From the NCBI GenBank assembly GCA_030063045.1, contig JAQSEB010000169.1, forward strand, positions 372,001 to 436,000: a stretch of DNA of 64,000 bases. The letters run 5' to 3'. Shown one piece after another: positions 33,901 through 47,306 of this stretch. Under the pieces are notes generated by a model. The model did not search any database. It was not told where the DNA came from and saw only the letters and a program-made list of their open reading frames with translations. Position 1 is the first letter of the stretch. Every line of letters starts with the position of its first letter. Source of the DNA: Pratylenchus scribneri (lineage: Eukaryota; Nematoda; Chromadorea; Rhabditida; Pratylenchidae). A program made the position numbers and the translations under genes.

Positions 33901-36900
33901 AAGACGAATTTAATTTGATTGAACGGTTTGAATGCACTTTCTAGTGGATATTCTTTCACAAATGGTTCCATACTAAAATCCAACAGAAATAAGTCTCCTT
34001 TAAACTGAAAATAAAAAAATATATTTATTGATTATAAATGTTCATAAAATAAACCTGAATATAGTTTGGTCTCTCAAACAAACGTATTCTGTCCATTTTC
34101 AATTCAATGTTATCAATGAAAAACTTATTTTGCATAATAACCCAATAAAATTGTTGGCCACCTGCCAACAGCTTGGCAATTAATGATTCTGGGTAATTAT
34201 AATAATATATTTTTCTCTTATTTTCCATCCAATTCTAAATTTATTAAAATCAAATTATACCAAATCAAATTCAATTTAAAAAACCATGCAAGTTTCGTTG
34301 CATTTTCCGAGACGATTGAATTTCGTGTCCAAATTGGCATGAAAATGTGCGACAATTTCACCACATGTACCATTATGCGTGACCAAGTTTATTTCAAATA
34401 TGGTGGCATTTTTGGGCAATTCCAATTTGACAATTATGACCACGTCATTTTCATCAGGATATTCCAATTTCAAGGAAAACGAAGGATCGGAAAATGGTAT
34501 TATGGAATTGTTTGGATTCGGCATAATTGGAGAAGATGCTTGATTAGTCTAATATACTTTAAAATTCAAAATTAGTATTTTTCAATTCATACCCTTATTT
34601 CATAGTTATATAATTCTCCCAAATCGGCTTCAATCTATGCAAATAAAATCATAAAAATTATTTTTTCATTAATTAACCCAACCCGAATATGTTCGATTGA
34701 AATATATTTCAAGGTGTCAATTGTTTGTTTGAACATAAATGCATTTTTCTTGCAATTCAAAGTCAAATTGAAATTTCCATTTTCATTAATGACAATATCC
34801 ATTGAGAATTTTTTATCAATATTTTCATTTAAATTGTGGCCGATTTTATTCTTAATTGTATCATCAATGGGTTGATTATATTCAGTAAAATTCTAAAAAT
34901 TAAAAATTTTTATTTTTAATAATAATAAATACATTTATAAAAGAACATTTAGCAAAATAATATCATTAAGGAAAAAATTGAAAATAAAAAAATTTAATAA
35001 ATTAATATCAAAATATGTCAAAAAAAAAATTCCTTGATTTGCATTTTTAAAATATTTATATTTTATATATTTATTAAATATAAATTTTTGATGATTAAAT
35101 TTTAGGAATAATCCCTTTTTTTATTAAAACATCTTCGGAAATTATTTTGTATATTATGTTTTTAAATCAAAAAAACTTACATATTTGCTTTCAAAATTTA
35201 TATAATTCTTCCGCACCCTGACTTTGAGGATTGTTTCGCCCACTGAAAAATTATTAATTTAGATAAATTTAATAATTATTTATGTGTTTTATTTACATTA
35301 TCAGATTTCTACGAGAAAGTAAATTTACTTACTAATTGAATCGGGTTCTGTCCAATTGTGCAATAAATAAATTTGGAAATTTGCTTGGGTTTTATTACTC
35401 AATCGGCCCGTTATGTGAATTGTATCGTTTATTTTCAATGGATTTTCCAATAGATTGATGCTAAGAGGCAACGTCATATTTTTAACGCTCGAATTATGGT
35501 TATTATTTTCATCAATTTCATTGGAAGGAACAATATTGTCGCCAGGTTCAAGAAACTGAAGAATATTTAAATATTTATTAATGAATGCAAACTTTAATTT
35601 CCTTAAATTTTTTCATAAATTTTAGTTGTTTTAATTTTTTTACAAATTTTTTTTGGAAATGTATTTTTATCTATTGAAAAAAATTATTAAATGTAGAAAT
35701 ATTTTTTTCTTACTGAAATGTTTTTTTGTCTAATAAAATGTGTTTTGCATAATAAAATGTGTTTTGCCTAATAAAATATGTTTTGCCTATTAAAATGTGT
35801 GTTGCTTAATAAAATGTGTTTTGCCTAATAAAATAAGTCTTTGCTGATTAAATGTGTTTTGTTGCCTAATAAAATGTGTTTTATTGCCTAATTAATGTGT
35901 TTATAAATGTGTTTTGCAAAATAAATGTGCTTTGCCTAATAAAATGTGTTTTGTTTCCTAATACAATATATGTTACCTAATAAAATGTGTGTTGCCTAAT
36001 AAAATGTTTTTTGCCTAATAAAATGTATGTTCTAGTAATAAAATGTGTTCTGTATGATTTCTTTAATATTTCAACAAAAAAAAAAGAAATAGCAAATTTA
36101 TGCTCACCCAAGCTTGAATTGTGCAATTATCATCAACCATTTTTCCGGAATCGACATCGCATATATCATGTTGACCAGGATGGCGATTTACCTTACTCGC
36201 CAATGTGAATATTTTGATTTTATTTTGGTGCAAATCCGAAGGCAACATGTCCAATGTAAGTGACCAAAATCCAGCAAAATCGGCAAGGTGAGCGCCTTTG
36301 TATTGATTTACAAGAAATTGTTGATGAATTTGTTCGAATTCTTTGATCTCATATTGTCTTGATTCCCTATTGTATATGCCTAGTTTTGTTGTCACCGATG
36401 AATATGATGGATTGGCCAATTCAAGAATGAAATCTCGTTCATTGATGGGAAAGCTTAAAATAGTTTTATTAAATTTATAAACTAAAAACCAGAACCTTTG
36501 AGTCAAAAATGACAATGTCAAATTGAAGGCATAGACATCGAAATCAACATAAATTCCATGCCAATTTTCATCTTGTTCAGCTGCCGGACAGTTCTTCATC
36601 CATGGATTCTACAAAATAAAAAAATAAATATTTTTTAATTTTAAATTTTGGACAAGCCAATTTTTTGATAATATTTTTGCTTACCGATTCCAAATTATTT
36701 GGCAAATAATAGCCAATTTCGGGCGCTACTCCATTTGGCAAGGCATTCGGATCCAATTGACTTGGATAGCAAAGGAAAAGTCTTAAAGATAATTACAAAA
36801 ATTAAATTAAAAGTTCAAACTGGCAATGTCCTTTGCCGACAACACGAAATTGGATGCGATATGAGCCTGTAGCTGATTCACCCATTGAGCCATAGCATTG

Positions 36901-37074
36901 TTTTGGCACAAAGAATTCTGCTGATGAATTTAATGTTCCAATGCCATTTTCAGGGGTCAATTTAAGACTATAATTTTGGAATAATAATAAATTTATTTTT
37001 TTTAATTACAGTTGGTCAGTCAGATGAAAGAATGCAAGCAAATGCAGAATAGCCAGAAATATATTCCCGGCCAT
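30945..37074 (-). CDS. Secreted protein with about five tandem galectin-like modules (19 exons)
   Basis: Exons in order: 37074-37010, 36967-36821, 36781-36685, 36608-36496, 36453-36108, 35555-35333, 35242-35181, 34892-34683, 34634-34593, 34548-34285, 34234-34055, 34004-33833, 33729-33410, 33368-33215, 32930-32845, 32796-32614, 32548-32287, 32244-32150, 31157-30945. They total 3234 nt, 1077 residues, with all phases agreeing. A signal peptide (MAGNIFLAILHLLAFFHL) starts it. From about residue 275 a module of about 150 residues recurs. It has a start like MTLPLSINL..PLKINDTIHI, a centre like IFEINLVTH...IVAHFHANL, NWMENKR, and an end like FELEIIV...CKILING. These match galectin strands including the W..E position, but the H-N-P-R sugar contacts are largely changed. 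Residues 103-256 may be another module. Galectins bind beta-galactosides outside cells; here sugar binding is doubtful. One intron (33409) needs a GC donor. Confidence 0.75.
31324..31728. mobile_element. MULE-like MITE, third copy
   Basis: Lies in the last intron of the galectin-like gene. Left end GGATACTATTTAATTTGCCG, right end in reverse GGGAAATATTAAAATGCCG. The 9-bp flanks CTATAAAAT and CTAAAAAAT differ at one base. It contains both orientations of GTCCTAGACCCCCAAACCC and of the GAGACGCATCGAATGG motif. Same family as 21985-22326. Confidence 0.75.
35705..36055. repeat. 20-bp tandem repeat AATAAAATGTGTTTTGCCTA
   Basis: About 17 degenerate copies in a galectin-like gene intron (between exons at 35555 and 36108). 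Variation is mainly in TGTGTTTTGC/TATGTTGC. Confidence 0.85.
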
Positions 37075-38361
37075 TATGCTGAAAAATTTTAATTATTCTT
37101 GTTCAAAAAAGAACCATAAAATCGTAATAAAAATATATTATTTTTTAATAAAAATGAATGAATAAATTTCGATGATTTAACTGCAAAATAAAAAATAGAC
37201 TAAAATAAAAAATGAATGAAATGAAATGAAATGAATAAAATGATGAATCACCGAAAATGGAAATGAGATGTGTTAGAGAAAAATATTTAATAAAATAATA
37301 ATTTGATTTTAATTTTGTAGTAGAAAAATTGTATATACTTACAAAATGAACGTTCGTTTTATAAAAAGATTTTAAAAAGTTGTTACTTTTTTTTCCGAAG
37401 AGGGGAAGTTCATCATAAATGCAAAATTCAATTAAAAATTGAAAACAAATATTGAGTTATTATAGGAGCAAATTTCTAATTCATGGCAAATAATATGCAA
37501 AACAAAATCTGATCCCAAATTCTTCGTCGAGCTCTTTCCACTGGTATATCATTTGCTTGATTTCGGTTCTGGGACCTATGATCATATTTTACCTATTTCT
37601 TAAGTTTCTCCAGGGCCTATTTCCAATTCTACAATAGTCTCCGTTAGACCAAATTTCAACAATAAGAGAAAAAATGGAAAGAATAAACAAAAACATAAAA
37701 TACTCTAGTTTATTCTCGTCAAGAATGAAATGAAATGTGCAAAATATATGAAACGAATTATGTATGTTCGAAGAAAAGTTCAATTTCATGTCAAATTAGT
37801 TCCAAAAATACACTAAAATAATTTTTTGGATTCATCTAAATTTAAGTTTGACATTTTTCGAATTCACTTTAATACCATATGAATTAAGATCAAGAATCAA
37901 AAAAGATGAAATGTATATTAATTTCTTTTAGAAGTCAAAGTATGACCAATTTATTCTCATTCAATTCCACTATTGTAGGCCAAAGAAAAGCCAAGTCAAA
38001 AAATTTACTTCCTCCTCTTTTCCCATTTGTGGCCATTTTCACACCAAAATCAGGGAGTCACCATCAAGTCCCTTCTTATTAATCATAATGTGGCCAATGT
38101 GAAAAAAGATCAAATATTTGGCCAAAAGCGTGGGGCATAAATTCATTTTTTACTTCCTTGTTTAGAACAAAAATTATTTGCTTAATAAAAGATAAGCATT
38201 TTCCTTCATCATTTCCAGTTTCCACATTTTCCAGAATATCGCTTGATTTGTTATTCTAAATTTAATTTAATATAATTAAAAAATACACCATTTTTAAACA
38301 TTTTTAGATAATTATTTGGCTTTTAACTCTTCCCTATTATTTGTCCAATTTTAGTTGGAAA
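37075..38361. other. Intergenic region between divergent genes
   Basis: Separates the galectin-like gene (-) from the oxidase-related gene (+). AT-rich. One diverged copy of the dispersed motif (CGTCGAGCTCTTTCCACTGGTATATC) at about 37525. Any promoters for both genes should lie here, but I can define no element. Confidence 0.4.
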
Positions 38362-41105
38362 ATGTTGCCCCACATTTTTTGGCATTCTCCAAGCCTTTTG
38401 AGCTTCCTGTCAATTTTTTGCCTGCTTATGCTGGCCAAAAATTTTCAAGTTGGCTGCCATAATTATGGAAATGGTTTCCATTTTGATAAGTTTAAAATAT
38501 TTAAATTAATTTTTTTTGGAGATTTTGATTAAATACAATTTTTAAAAATTGAAATTTACATAAAATTTAATAAAAATTATTTAATAAAAATTAATTTTGA
38601 AATAATTGAATAATTCCAAAATTTTTTATCCCTTTCAGGAATTGTCAATCAAGAATCAGGCACCCGTCAACAATTCCCTCCTCCTTTTTTTGGCCAACAA
38701 TCGCCTCAACAATCTTTTCCCGGCCAACCACCATTTTCGGATCAAAGTAATCAACAACAATCCCCCGCATTAGGGCCACAACAAACTGCACAAACATTCA
38801 CTGCTGCCGATAATGGCCATCAACAATTGCCGCCGGCATTCGATGAGTCGCCGCCATTTCCTGGCCAACCATTTTCTGGCCAACATTCCCGTCCATTCTC
38901 TGGCCAAAATGGCAATATCGGATCCAGCGTTGGACAATGCAATAAGTAAACAAACATCTATTATTTAATTAAATTATGAATTTAAACGTTTAAACCACAT
39001 TTTCACTTTTTGGTTTTAAACTCTTTAATTTTTGGCCAAAACCTAACAAATTATACACTAATCGATGCGTCTCGATGAGATCTACAAAATGATATTAGAT
39101 ATGAGGAGTCTAAAACTGGTTTCCGATATATTAGAAATCAAAAACTGTTTTATTGGTGCCAAAAAGAGAAATTTTAGTGCCAAAAATATTTTCCATTTTT
39201 AATTTATTATTCCAATTTTGGCTGGTTTTTTATTCATTTAAAGGCTGAAATTTATCCCTCTCTGATTTTCGAATAAAATTTTACTTATTTAGGTACAATA
39301 AAAAAATTAAAAAAATTTTTCAATTGTTAATTCCAGTATAATTTCGAAATTCCCACATCAAAATATTAAAAATATTATCATAAAAAAATTATCAACATTT
39401 TTTAGCCGTCTACCGCCAATTTCCCGTCTCCACAATTGGGGTGGCAATTTCCATTTTTCCACCCAAAACATTGAATATCCACGAACCACTGAGGAAGTCC
39501 AACAAATTGTGCGTCGTGCCCGAAAATTGCGCGTCGTTGGCTCACGGCACAGTTTCAGGTAATTTTGGATACTTTTACGGAGCGGGACGGTTAGTGGCGC
39601 GGCCGTTTAGTGGCGAAAGCTAATAGCTGAGCGCCTAATGAATGGTTTAGAATGTTTTATATATCATTGAAAACAGCAAAAAATTCTCTATCAGTACATT
39701 TATAAATCAAATTTTAAAACATATTTTTACATTTTTTTAAAATTCGGTAATTAACGAACTATTCCATATTTTTCACTGATTTTTTATTTTTTAGAATTTA
39801 AGTATTTTCAGAAATTACCAAACGGTATACAACCCCACCCAAACTATATTGGTGCCTTATCAAAAAATTTTTAAATTAAATAAAACAATTAAAATATTAA
39901 CAATTCCATTTTCATACATTATGAATCGATTAAATTTTAAAAAAAAATTATTAAATAAATTTCCCAATCCCAATTCACAGTTGGCCAGCATGAGTGCGGA
40001 ATTGGCACCAATCATCTACATTTGGGACATTCGAACAATCAAAGCCGACCAATTTTGGATGAGCCCAAGTAGCAGCAATAACAATGGAGGAGGCCGAAAT
40101 GCAGTGTATGTGGCCATCCATTTCACTTGGAAACCGGCAATGAACATTGTGTTGGCAATTTTATCAAAGGTGGGTATTTATTTTTTTAAATTATTTCTTC
40201 GAAATTGAGTGAAATTCCATTCTAAATTAATTTTCTTAAATGAATAAGTGCCCTTTATTTTTACCTATTTTTATGCATATGTTTCATTTTTGGACATAAT
40301 TTATCTATTTTTGCTCTTTTTGAGAGAAAATTTCATTTTTAAAATGCAATAAAAAAGATAAAATTACTATTCTATGGTGTTGGTTTTAACTACTTTTTGG
40401 CAAATTTCACATAAAAACCTAAATAAGAACACTATTTTACAATTTGCCACTTTAATTCAGGCTATAGAAATCTATATTTCGATTAGACTTTATTATTTAA
40501 TAGACAAAAATTCTAAAAACTAAATAAAATTTTCGGTAGAAATATTTTCAGGAATGTTATTTTTCTCATTAAAAAGGACTCCCAAATATTAGTGGAATTG
40601 AAGCCAAAAAAGCAAATTAAGCTTAATTAAAATTAACCAATTTCTTTCACTGTTATACCAAAAAATATATAAATTTTAATCAATGAATTCTTTTATAAAT
40701 ACAGATTAATGCTGCATTGGCCCCATTCAATGCTCGACCACATTGGGGCAAATTGTTCACACTCAATCCCCGCCAATTTCTTCACACCTATCCAAACGTG
40801 CAACAATTTGTGTAAGTTTTATGTCTTTCAAAATTTCGATTTCGAAGACTAAAAACATTGAATTCTCCCAAAATATGAAAAAAAAATTAAAATATTAATC
40901 CCAATTTTTTTTTGAATTTTCTGGACATTTTTGACTGAATCATTAATCATTATTATGGATATATTCACAAGAAAAAACCAAAAAATTATAATTATTTTTT
41001 CTTAATATTCCCATTTTCTTTTTTTCACACAGTCGAATGGCCAATCAATTTGATCCAACCGGGAAATTCCGCAACGAATTTTTGGAGGACAATGTTTTCG
41101 CATGA
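38362..41105 (+). pseudogene. Secreted aldonolactone oxidase (ALO/GULO family), middle missing
   Basis: Exons 38362-38473, 38639-38945 and 39406-39558 join in phase. They give a signal peptide (LLSFLSIFCLLML), a linker of about 100 residues rich in Gln, Pro, Phe and Gly (FPGQPPF-like repeats), and the start of an FAD-binding domain (HNWGGNFHFS, then RKLRVVGSRHSF). Exons 39981-40169, 40705-40811 and 41033-41105 encode the far C-terminus: SAELAPIIYIWDIRTIKAD, NARPHWGKLF (the family's HWGK signature) and FDPTGKFRNEFL, ending at TGA 41103. About 300 residues of the flavin and substrate domains that should lie between are not found in the 420 bp available. Exon 39558 (phase 2) and exon 39981 (phase 0) do not join. 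These enzymes oxidise L-gulono- or D-arabinono-lactone. Most likely an internally deleted gene, possibly of bacterial or fungal origin. Confidence 0.7.
38990..39190. mobile_element. Partial MITE with CGATGCGTCTCGATGAGATC motif
   Basis: In an intron of the oxidase-related gene. Contains TTTTGGTTTTAAACTCTTTAATTTTTGG, CACTAATCGATGCGTCTCGATGAGATCTACAAA and TCTAAAACTGGTTTC, as in the complete elements at 41360 and 57540. Only one half is present. Confidence 0.55.
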
Positions 41106-42307
41106 TGAAAATGGTAATGAAATGATGATGATGAAAATAGCGAAAATTGTGATTTAATATTTATTAATTAATCCATTTATTTGCCTATTGGAATAAATAT
41201 GAAGCAATAAATTTTTGTTGTTTTTGTCCAGAAGTCCTCAATTTCGATTTTTATTTTCATCGAATTTATGGATCACGGCCTAAATTCATATTAGCAAAAA
41301 TGTTGCCTAACAATTTAGACTTTATGGCATTGAGAATAAATTTAATTGTACTTGGTAACCCTAGAATGCCTATAAATATTTTTGACTTCTAATAAATCAG
41401 AAACCGGTTTAGACCCTACAAACCTTTTATCAATTTGTAAATCTCATCGAGACGCATGGAATGGTTGTCAGATTTTGGTCCAAAATTAAACATTTTGAAA
41501 CTAAAAAAAAACAGGAAATATGGTCTAAACTTTTTAACTCACTCATCAGTTTCGACTTAAACTAAAAAAATATTCTGTTAAAAGACGCGTCTCGATGAGA
41601 TCTACAAATTATTTTATGGTTTAAAGGTCTAAAATCGGTTTCTGATTATTAGAATTTAAAACTTTTTAGGTAGGCATTTTCTGGGGCATCGCAGTGTTGT
41701 ACTTGGTTTTTACATTTAGGAAAGTACAAAAATGTGATTGCCTGGATGTGAATTCAAATTTAAATTTGAATTTACATATACATTTAAATTTAACAATAAA
41801 ATGGCAACAAATATATTCAAATTTCCTCGATGGATTAAATGTTTCCGAAAGGAATTTTAATTGAGTCAACTATTTCAGCACTCGAAAAATATTGCCCTTT
41901 ATAAAATTAGTCGGATGTAAATATTTGTCCAATTGAATGGAAATTTGTCCATGAGATTTGAAATGTACTTATAAAAGTACACAAAAATGTGATTATCTTT
42001 GTTTGTGAATTTCTTTTTAATATAAAATTTACATATATTTAAATATTTGGCGACAAATTCGTAACTAATTTTATATTCAAATTTCCTTCGGGGGGATAAA
42101 AAAATTTCCTAATGAAATTTGAATCAACCGTAAACTTCCGCAATCGAAAAATGTTGCCCTTTTTCATCAGTTGGATTTGAATGTCTGATGTGAAAAGAAA
42201 TGTCCTTTAAAATGAACCCATGATTAATGGGGGGAATATAAATTTAAGTCAATTTTTTCCTTTTAAAATCATTCAATTCTCATTTTTGCCCTCCAAAGAC
42301 CAAAAAA
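41106..42307. other. Intergenic DNA with one MITE
   Basis: AT-rich spacer between the oxidase-related and binding-protein genes. Two diverged direct copies of a block starting near AAGTACAAAAATGTGATT occur at about 41720 and 41975, and CGAAAAATNTTGCCCTTT recurs at 41885 and 42147, so the region was locally duplicated. Confidence 0.45.
41358..41675. mobile_element. MITE with inverted AAACCGGTTTAGACC / CGAGACGC ends
   Basis: Left half TGCCTATAAATATTTTTGACTTCTAATAAATCAGAAACCGGTTTAGACC through CTCATCGAGACGCATGG is matched in reverse by the right half (GACGCGTCTCGATGAGATC through TTTCTGATTATTAGAATTTAAAACTTTTTAGGTAGGCA). Arms about 90 bp. Related to the element at 57540. Confidence 0.7.
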
Positions 42308-45289
42308 ATGATTTCATTGAATAAATTTTTTCTCCTCTCATTTCTCATTTTGGCATTGGCAGTGACAAAATTGCAGTCAAAAAGATTGTCACCAAAACCT
42401 AAAATGCCTCCTGTGGCCGTTGATAATCGAACAATTGAACAAATTTATGAGGCCGCATTGGCTGAAGGCGGCCAACTTGTTGTGTATGCCAATGGGAATC
42501 GGGCATTTCAGGCAATGTTTTTTGTGTTTTTCGGATAGAATTATAGGAAATAGAAACCAAAATGAATTATTCACAGATTTTTAAAGTTAAATGTATAAAA
42601 ATTATTTAATTTTAAAAATATTTATGAAAAAGTTTGGGCAAACTTTGATCAAAATTAGCAAAATAAGGAAAAGTTGATGGAAGATATACAGTATCTAGAA
42701 TTCTACAGCGGACTCACATACTAATAATTTATAAAATATAAATTTTAATAATAATTAATTTTGGAAATGCCAGGCCTTAAATATACAGAATTTTAATGAA
42801 TTAAATTGAGCAAAATATTTATTCCTGGAAATGTTTTTTCCTTTAAGCAATTTATTTAGAGGAGAATTTAGGTAATTTTAGGTAATTTTTATTTTATATT
42901 TGATAATTATAATTAATCAATCATTCGAATAGGATAGAGTCGATTTTATAAACATTTCGGTTTTTAAATTCAGTTTTCAGTTTTTTAAAAAATCGATTTT
43001 CAGTTTCGGTTTTTTAATTTCGATTATTTTGAGCAAAATTCGGTTTGAAATTTCATCGATTTTCTCAAATTAAATTCGACTCTGTCCAACTCTAGTTTTC
43101 ATGGTCCCAAAATTTAGCATCATAAAAATTGGTTCTCTTGATCAAAAATATTAGTTTAATATACAATTTTTCATGAAAGCATTCAATTCAATTAATTTAT
43201 AAATGACAAAATTTCCAGGCTCGGACATTGTCCCAGACAGTGCCAGCTTTTCAACGCCGATTTCCAGGCATTAATTTGACCATCGTTGTGGACAATACAA
43301 ACACACATGCCTCCAGGGCAAATGTTCAATTGGCTTTGGGTTCTGTGGTTATTGACTTAATTCAGTTGGAATCTGTGCACGATTTTTACAGATGGAAAGC
43401 ACAAAATGTTTGTTTTTTTTTACATTTTAAATAGATTAAAAATAAAATTAAAATCCACTAAAAAATATTCCAATTCATTTTCACATTAGAATTTGCACTA
43501 TTATAAGCCAATTGTATGGGATTCCATTCATCCGGCATTCCGTGACCCAGATGGCGCATTCACCTCAATTTCGGGCACTGTTTTCTCCATGGTGGTGAAC
43601 ACGGATTTGCTGCCCAATGAGGCGGATTGGCCTAAAAGTTTTGGTGAATTGGTGGAAGTCCCAAAATATTATGGCAAAATTTTGGCCGCCTATCCCATTG
43701 ATGTTGTCTCACCGGACACCACTCTTTATGGGTATGGGTAATAAATATTTAAAAATAATGTTAACTTAGGCAAATAATTGTGATTTCAAATTTTCTTTCT
43801 ATACTATTCAATACCTCATCATATAATTTATATAGGAATTCTCGACCTTCTGTTGTTGTTTTTTTTTTCAAAAATAAAAATAACCTATTTAAATTCTATT
43901 AAAATTAGCTTGTGGAATTTTATGGATACCCAATGCTGATTTAGCTGTAAATATTAAAATAAATTATAAAATAAAAAATTTTATTTATCACAAATTTCTG
44001 TATAGGAAATTGGGAATATTTAAGGCCAAATAATTTAACCAAATTTGGTTAATTTTAATTCTATAAGAGATCTATTTAACACAAATTCTATATTTTATCA
44101 TAAACCCGGAGTCACAATTTTTGGCGCGAATTTTGAAAATATGGTGAAAATGGGCAAAAATTACCCATCGTATGGACAAAATGGAAATGCATGTATTTTG
44201 GGAATTTTATAAAAAAGGCATATATTTTGAAAAGATATTTAAATATTTTTACATTTCCATTTTAAAAATCTAGTGAAAATCTAGTGAATATAAGAATTTT
44301 TCAGAATTTCGAAAATAATTTGCAAATTTCAAATATTTTCAAAATCTTTTGGCCCAGATTTTCAATAGCTATTCAAAATACTGAGAAAAATATTTTCAAA
44401 ATGGCAATCATATTCAGAATATTTCGATACATTATTTTTCAACATCTGTTCAAAATTATCTATATTGTTATAATATTCCTAATATGCTAACCTAAATTCA
44501 GAATATCTTTACCTGTAATAATAAATTATAATTTTTATTAAATATTTTATAAATAAATTCAAATTAAATAAAAGAATTATCATAGCTTAATCATGATCAA
44601 ATTAGTTCATTGGAAAAACATAATTCTTTTTCTTTCCATCATATCCATCGTACTGAACCATAAGACCTTTTGTAGAGACTTAATTGAATAAGATGAACTA
44701 AAATTTGCATATGATTATTTCGATAATTTTTCTATAAAATAAACCTGGCCATAATCCTCTTATCTACGAAAGAATTGTAAATAAAGCATTTTGCTGGTGT
44801 TCCATCCATTCAAGATTTTGCCAGAATTTTTTCCGAGAAATTCATAAACACACAAATTTATTGCAATTGAGAATTCTAGAATAAAAAAGATTATTTATCT
44901 AATATTTTAAAGCTCAATCTATTTTTCACCAAATTTATTGAATTTTAATAAAATAATATATTAGATTTCATTTGCTCTTCTTAATTCGAGTCTCTATTAG
45001 ATATTTATATTCAAAAGCTTCCTGTTTTGATCTATATTTTATTTTTCATAATTAATTCCATTTCAAAAAAACATTCTCCTAAAAACCATATAGTTTATCC
45101 ATAAAAACTTTTTTTAATCCCAAAAATTTTGTATACCCTTAAAATTTGTTACTCAATAGCGAAACCATAAAACCTTTAATATTTTTGGCCCAAAATTGAA
45201 AATACCATAGATTTTCCGAAATGTTAAAAACTTTAAGGTTCAAGTTTTGTTAATTTTAATATTTGAAAAAATTAAATAAAACCTGCGTA

Positions 45290-47306
45290 ACTTTTAATCC
45301 TGGTAGCAAATCATCAGTGCAGATTTAAAATTTTCCCATTTTGCAGCATCTTCAGAACCATTTCCCATGAAGTTAACAATATAAAAGATTTGAAAAATAG
45401 AAAGTTTGTAGAATTTAAAAACTTACAATTACTTAAATCGTTTGAGTTGAAGCCCATGATGTCACTAAAATTTGTCAATTTTTTTTAAATTCCATAGTTT
45501 GCAGAAATCTCTTGTGATTTTCATCTTTTGTACTTTTAAAAATTGAAGGGCAATTGCAGATTTCAATTTATTGTCACGCAACTGAATTATCCTTATTTTA
45601 ATATTTATCAAAAAATTCTTACATCCCGAACAAAAGTTATAGAATAGTCCCCATACTTTGTAAGAAGAATTGAGCGAAAAGTGGTCCTTCTTTATTTCTT
45701 GTGCACATAATATTTGTTCATCAGTGAAGTTTGATCTTTTTAAATTATTGAAATTAATTAAAATTTCGAATAAAATGACCTGTTTAAATCTTGGTATCCC
45801 TAATCCACCATGTCCAATGAGAATTTTAAAGCGTCGCATATTGTTGAGAATTTTTCGTTTGAGAATTCTTGCTTTATATTATAAAATTCTTGACAATTTA
45901 GAGTTCTCATCCAATCTTCAATTTGTTTTAAAGCCGAAGATGAATGTAATTTTGCTCCAACAAAACTCGCAACTGAAATTTAAAAATAAATAGAAAAAAT
46001 AAATAAAAGAGTTACGAAAAAACAAGAATTAGAAATGGACGAGCCAAATTTTCTGCTGCAATTGACCAAATATAAATGCAGATTTGCTTTATAGATCCAA
46101 TAGAATTCACTAAAAAATAATAGATTTTTATCAAATATTTGGAACATAAAAAACCTTAATTTCGCATTTTGGGAAAATATATGCCGGTGGTACTTTCATT
46201 CCTAGAATTTTTGCGCTGTTATCAACAACAATTTGAATGACCCGAACATAAAAAGAAAAAAAATTATTATAGTAATTTAATATAAACCTTGAATTGACTA
46301 TGGGTTTTGGGTCTTACTTCTCTTGTCGATAAATTCATGAATTTGGCCAAATTGGTCTAAAGAATTCATCCCATTCCGGATTAGTTTCATCGACACTAAA
46401 TATTTAATAATTTTTCTGTTTTTTTTAATCTTACTATAATTCTCATTAAATATCACCAACGAGCAAGAGTCCGATTCGATTTCATTGACTTCATCGACAT
46501 CGGTGCTCATAAAAATGAAAGAGCTGGTATCAGACATTCCATCTTCTTCTTTGATTTCTCATCATATCATTTTGAATTTTTTATTTTTTAGTTTTAAAGA
46601 TTCATTTTTTAAACCTTGAATTTTTCGTCCACCTCCATTGCAAATTTTCGATCCTGAAGATTTTCCAAATCTGTTATTGGGTTGGCGAGCATTCCATCCT
46701 TTAAATTTTTATCAGCTTTAGTGTTTAATTGAAATTACCTGAGAATTATTTTCGTTGCAGTCTTCTTTCCATGGTAGTTTTTGTCATAGAATTCCTCATC
46801 ATCACTCGATTTGATATTTTCGAAGACATTAAAATTTTTATAAATATTTCTATTTTCTTAAACCTGTATATCCTCATATTCAGAGTTCCATTTGCATGGT
46901 AATTTGTAAAGATTGTAGAAGATCAGACATGCCAGAAAAACATTGTTAAATTCAATTCTGGTGGTGCCTTCTTGGACAGTTGTGAAGACTTATTGACTTA
47001 AAATCTTAGTTTAAAATGTTTTTATATTAATAATTAAACCTGTTAATGTATTATGTTTGGACGCTTTCCTGTGATTCTCCCAAAATGCTCTGAGATTTTT
47101 GGGCTCTGGATTATTTGCAATCGCCATGATCGCTTCGAAATTTCCTTATCATCAGCAAGAATTGAGGAGAGAGCAAATTTCGAATAGCAAGCATTCATCC
47201 CAGATCAGGCAGAACATTCTCTAAATCATAAGTATCCTTTAATTTGTAATTTTACTACTTTTATTATGTTTACAATTACCTCAATTATATCCCTGCTTAA
47301 ATCCAT
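45290..47306 (-). CDS. Nested gene of unknown function, model incomplete
   Basis: A series of minus-strand exon-like frames with splice signals. 47306-47280 gives MDLSRDIIE. A frame near 47120-47042 has AIANNPEPKNLRAFWENH. About 46978-46865 gives EGTTRIEFNNVFLACLIFYN. About 46850-46740 gives FNVFENIKSSDDEEFYD, and about 46696-46616 DGMLANPITDLENLQDRKF. About 46536-46310 starts MSDTSSFIFMSTDVDEVNE, about 46237-46157 has NSAKILGMKVPPAYIFPK, and about 45972-45800 has LKQIEDWMRTLNCQEFYN. About 45365-45290 gives MGNGSEDAAKWENFKSALM. Composition is clearly coding, but the second exon has conflicting frames and some junction phases do not resolve, so it may be decayed. I do not recognise the family. 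It lies antisense within an intron of the binding-protein gene. Confidence 0.42.
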
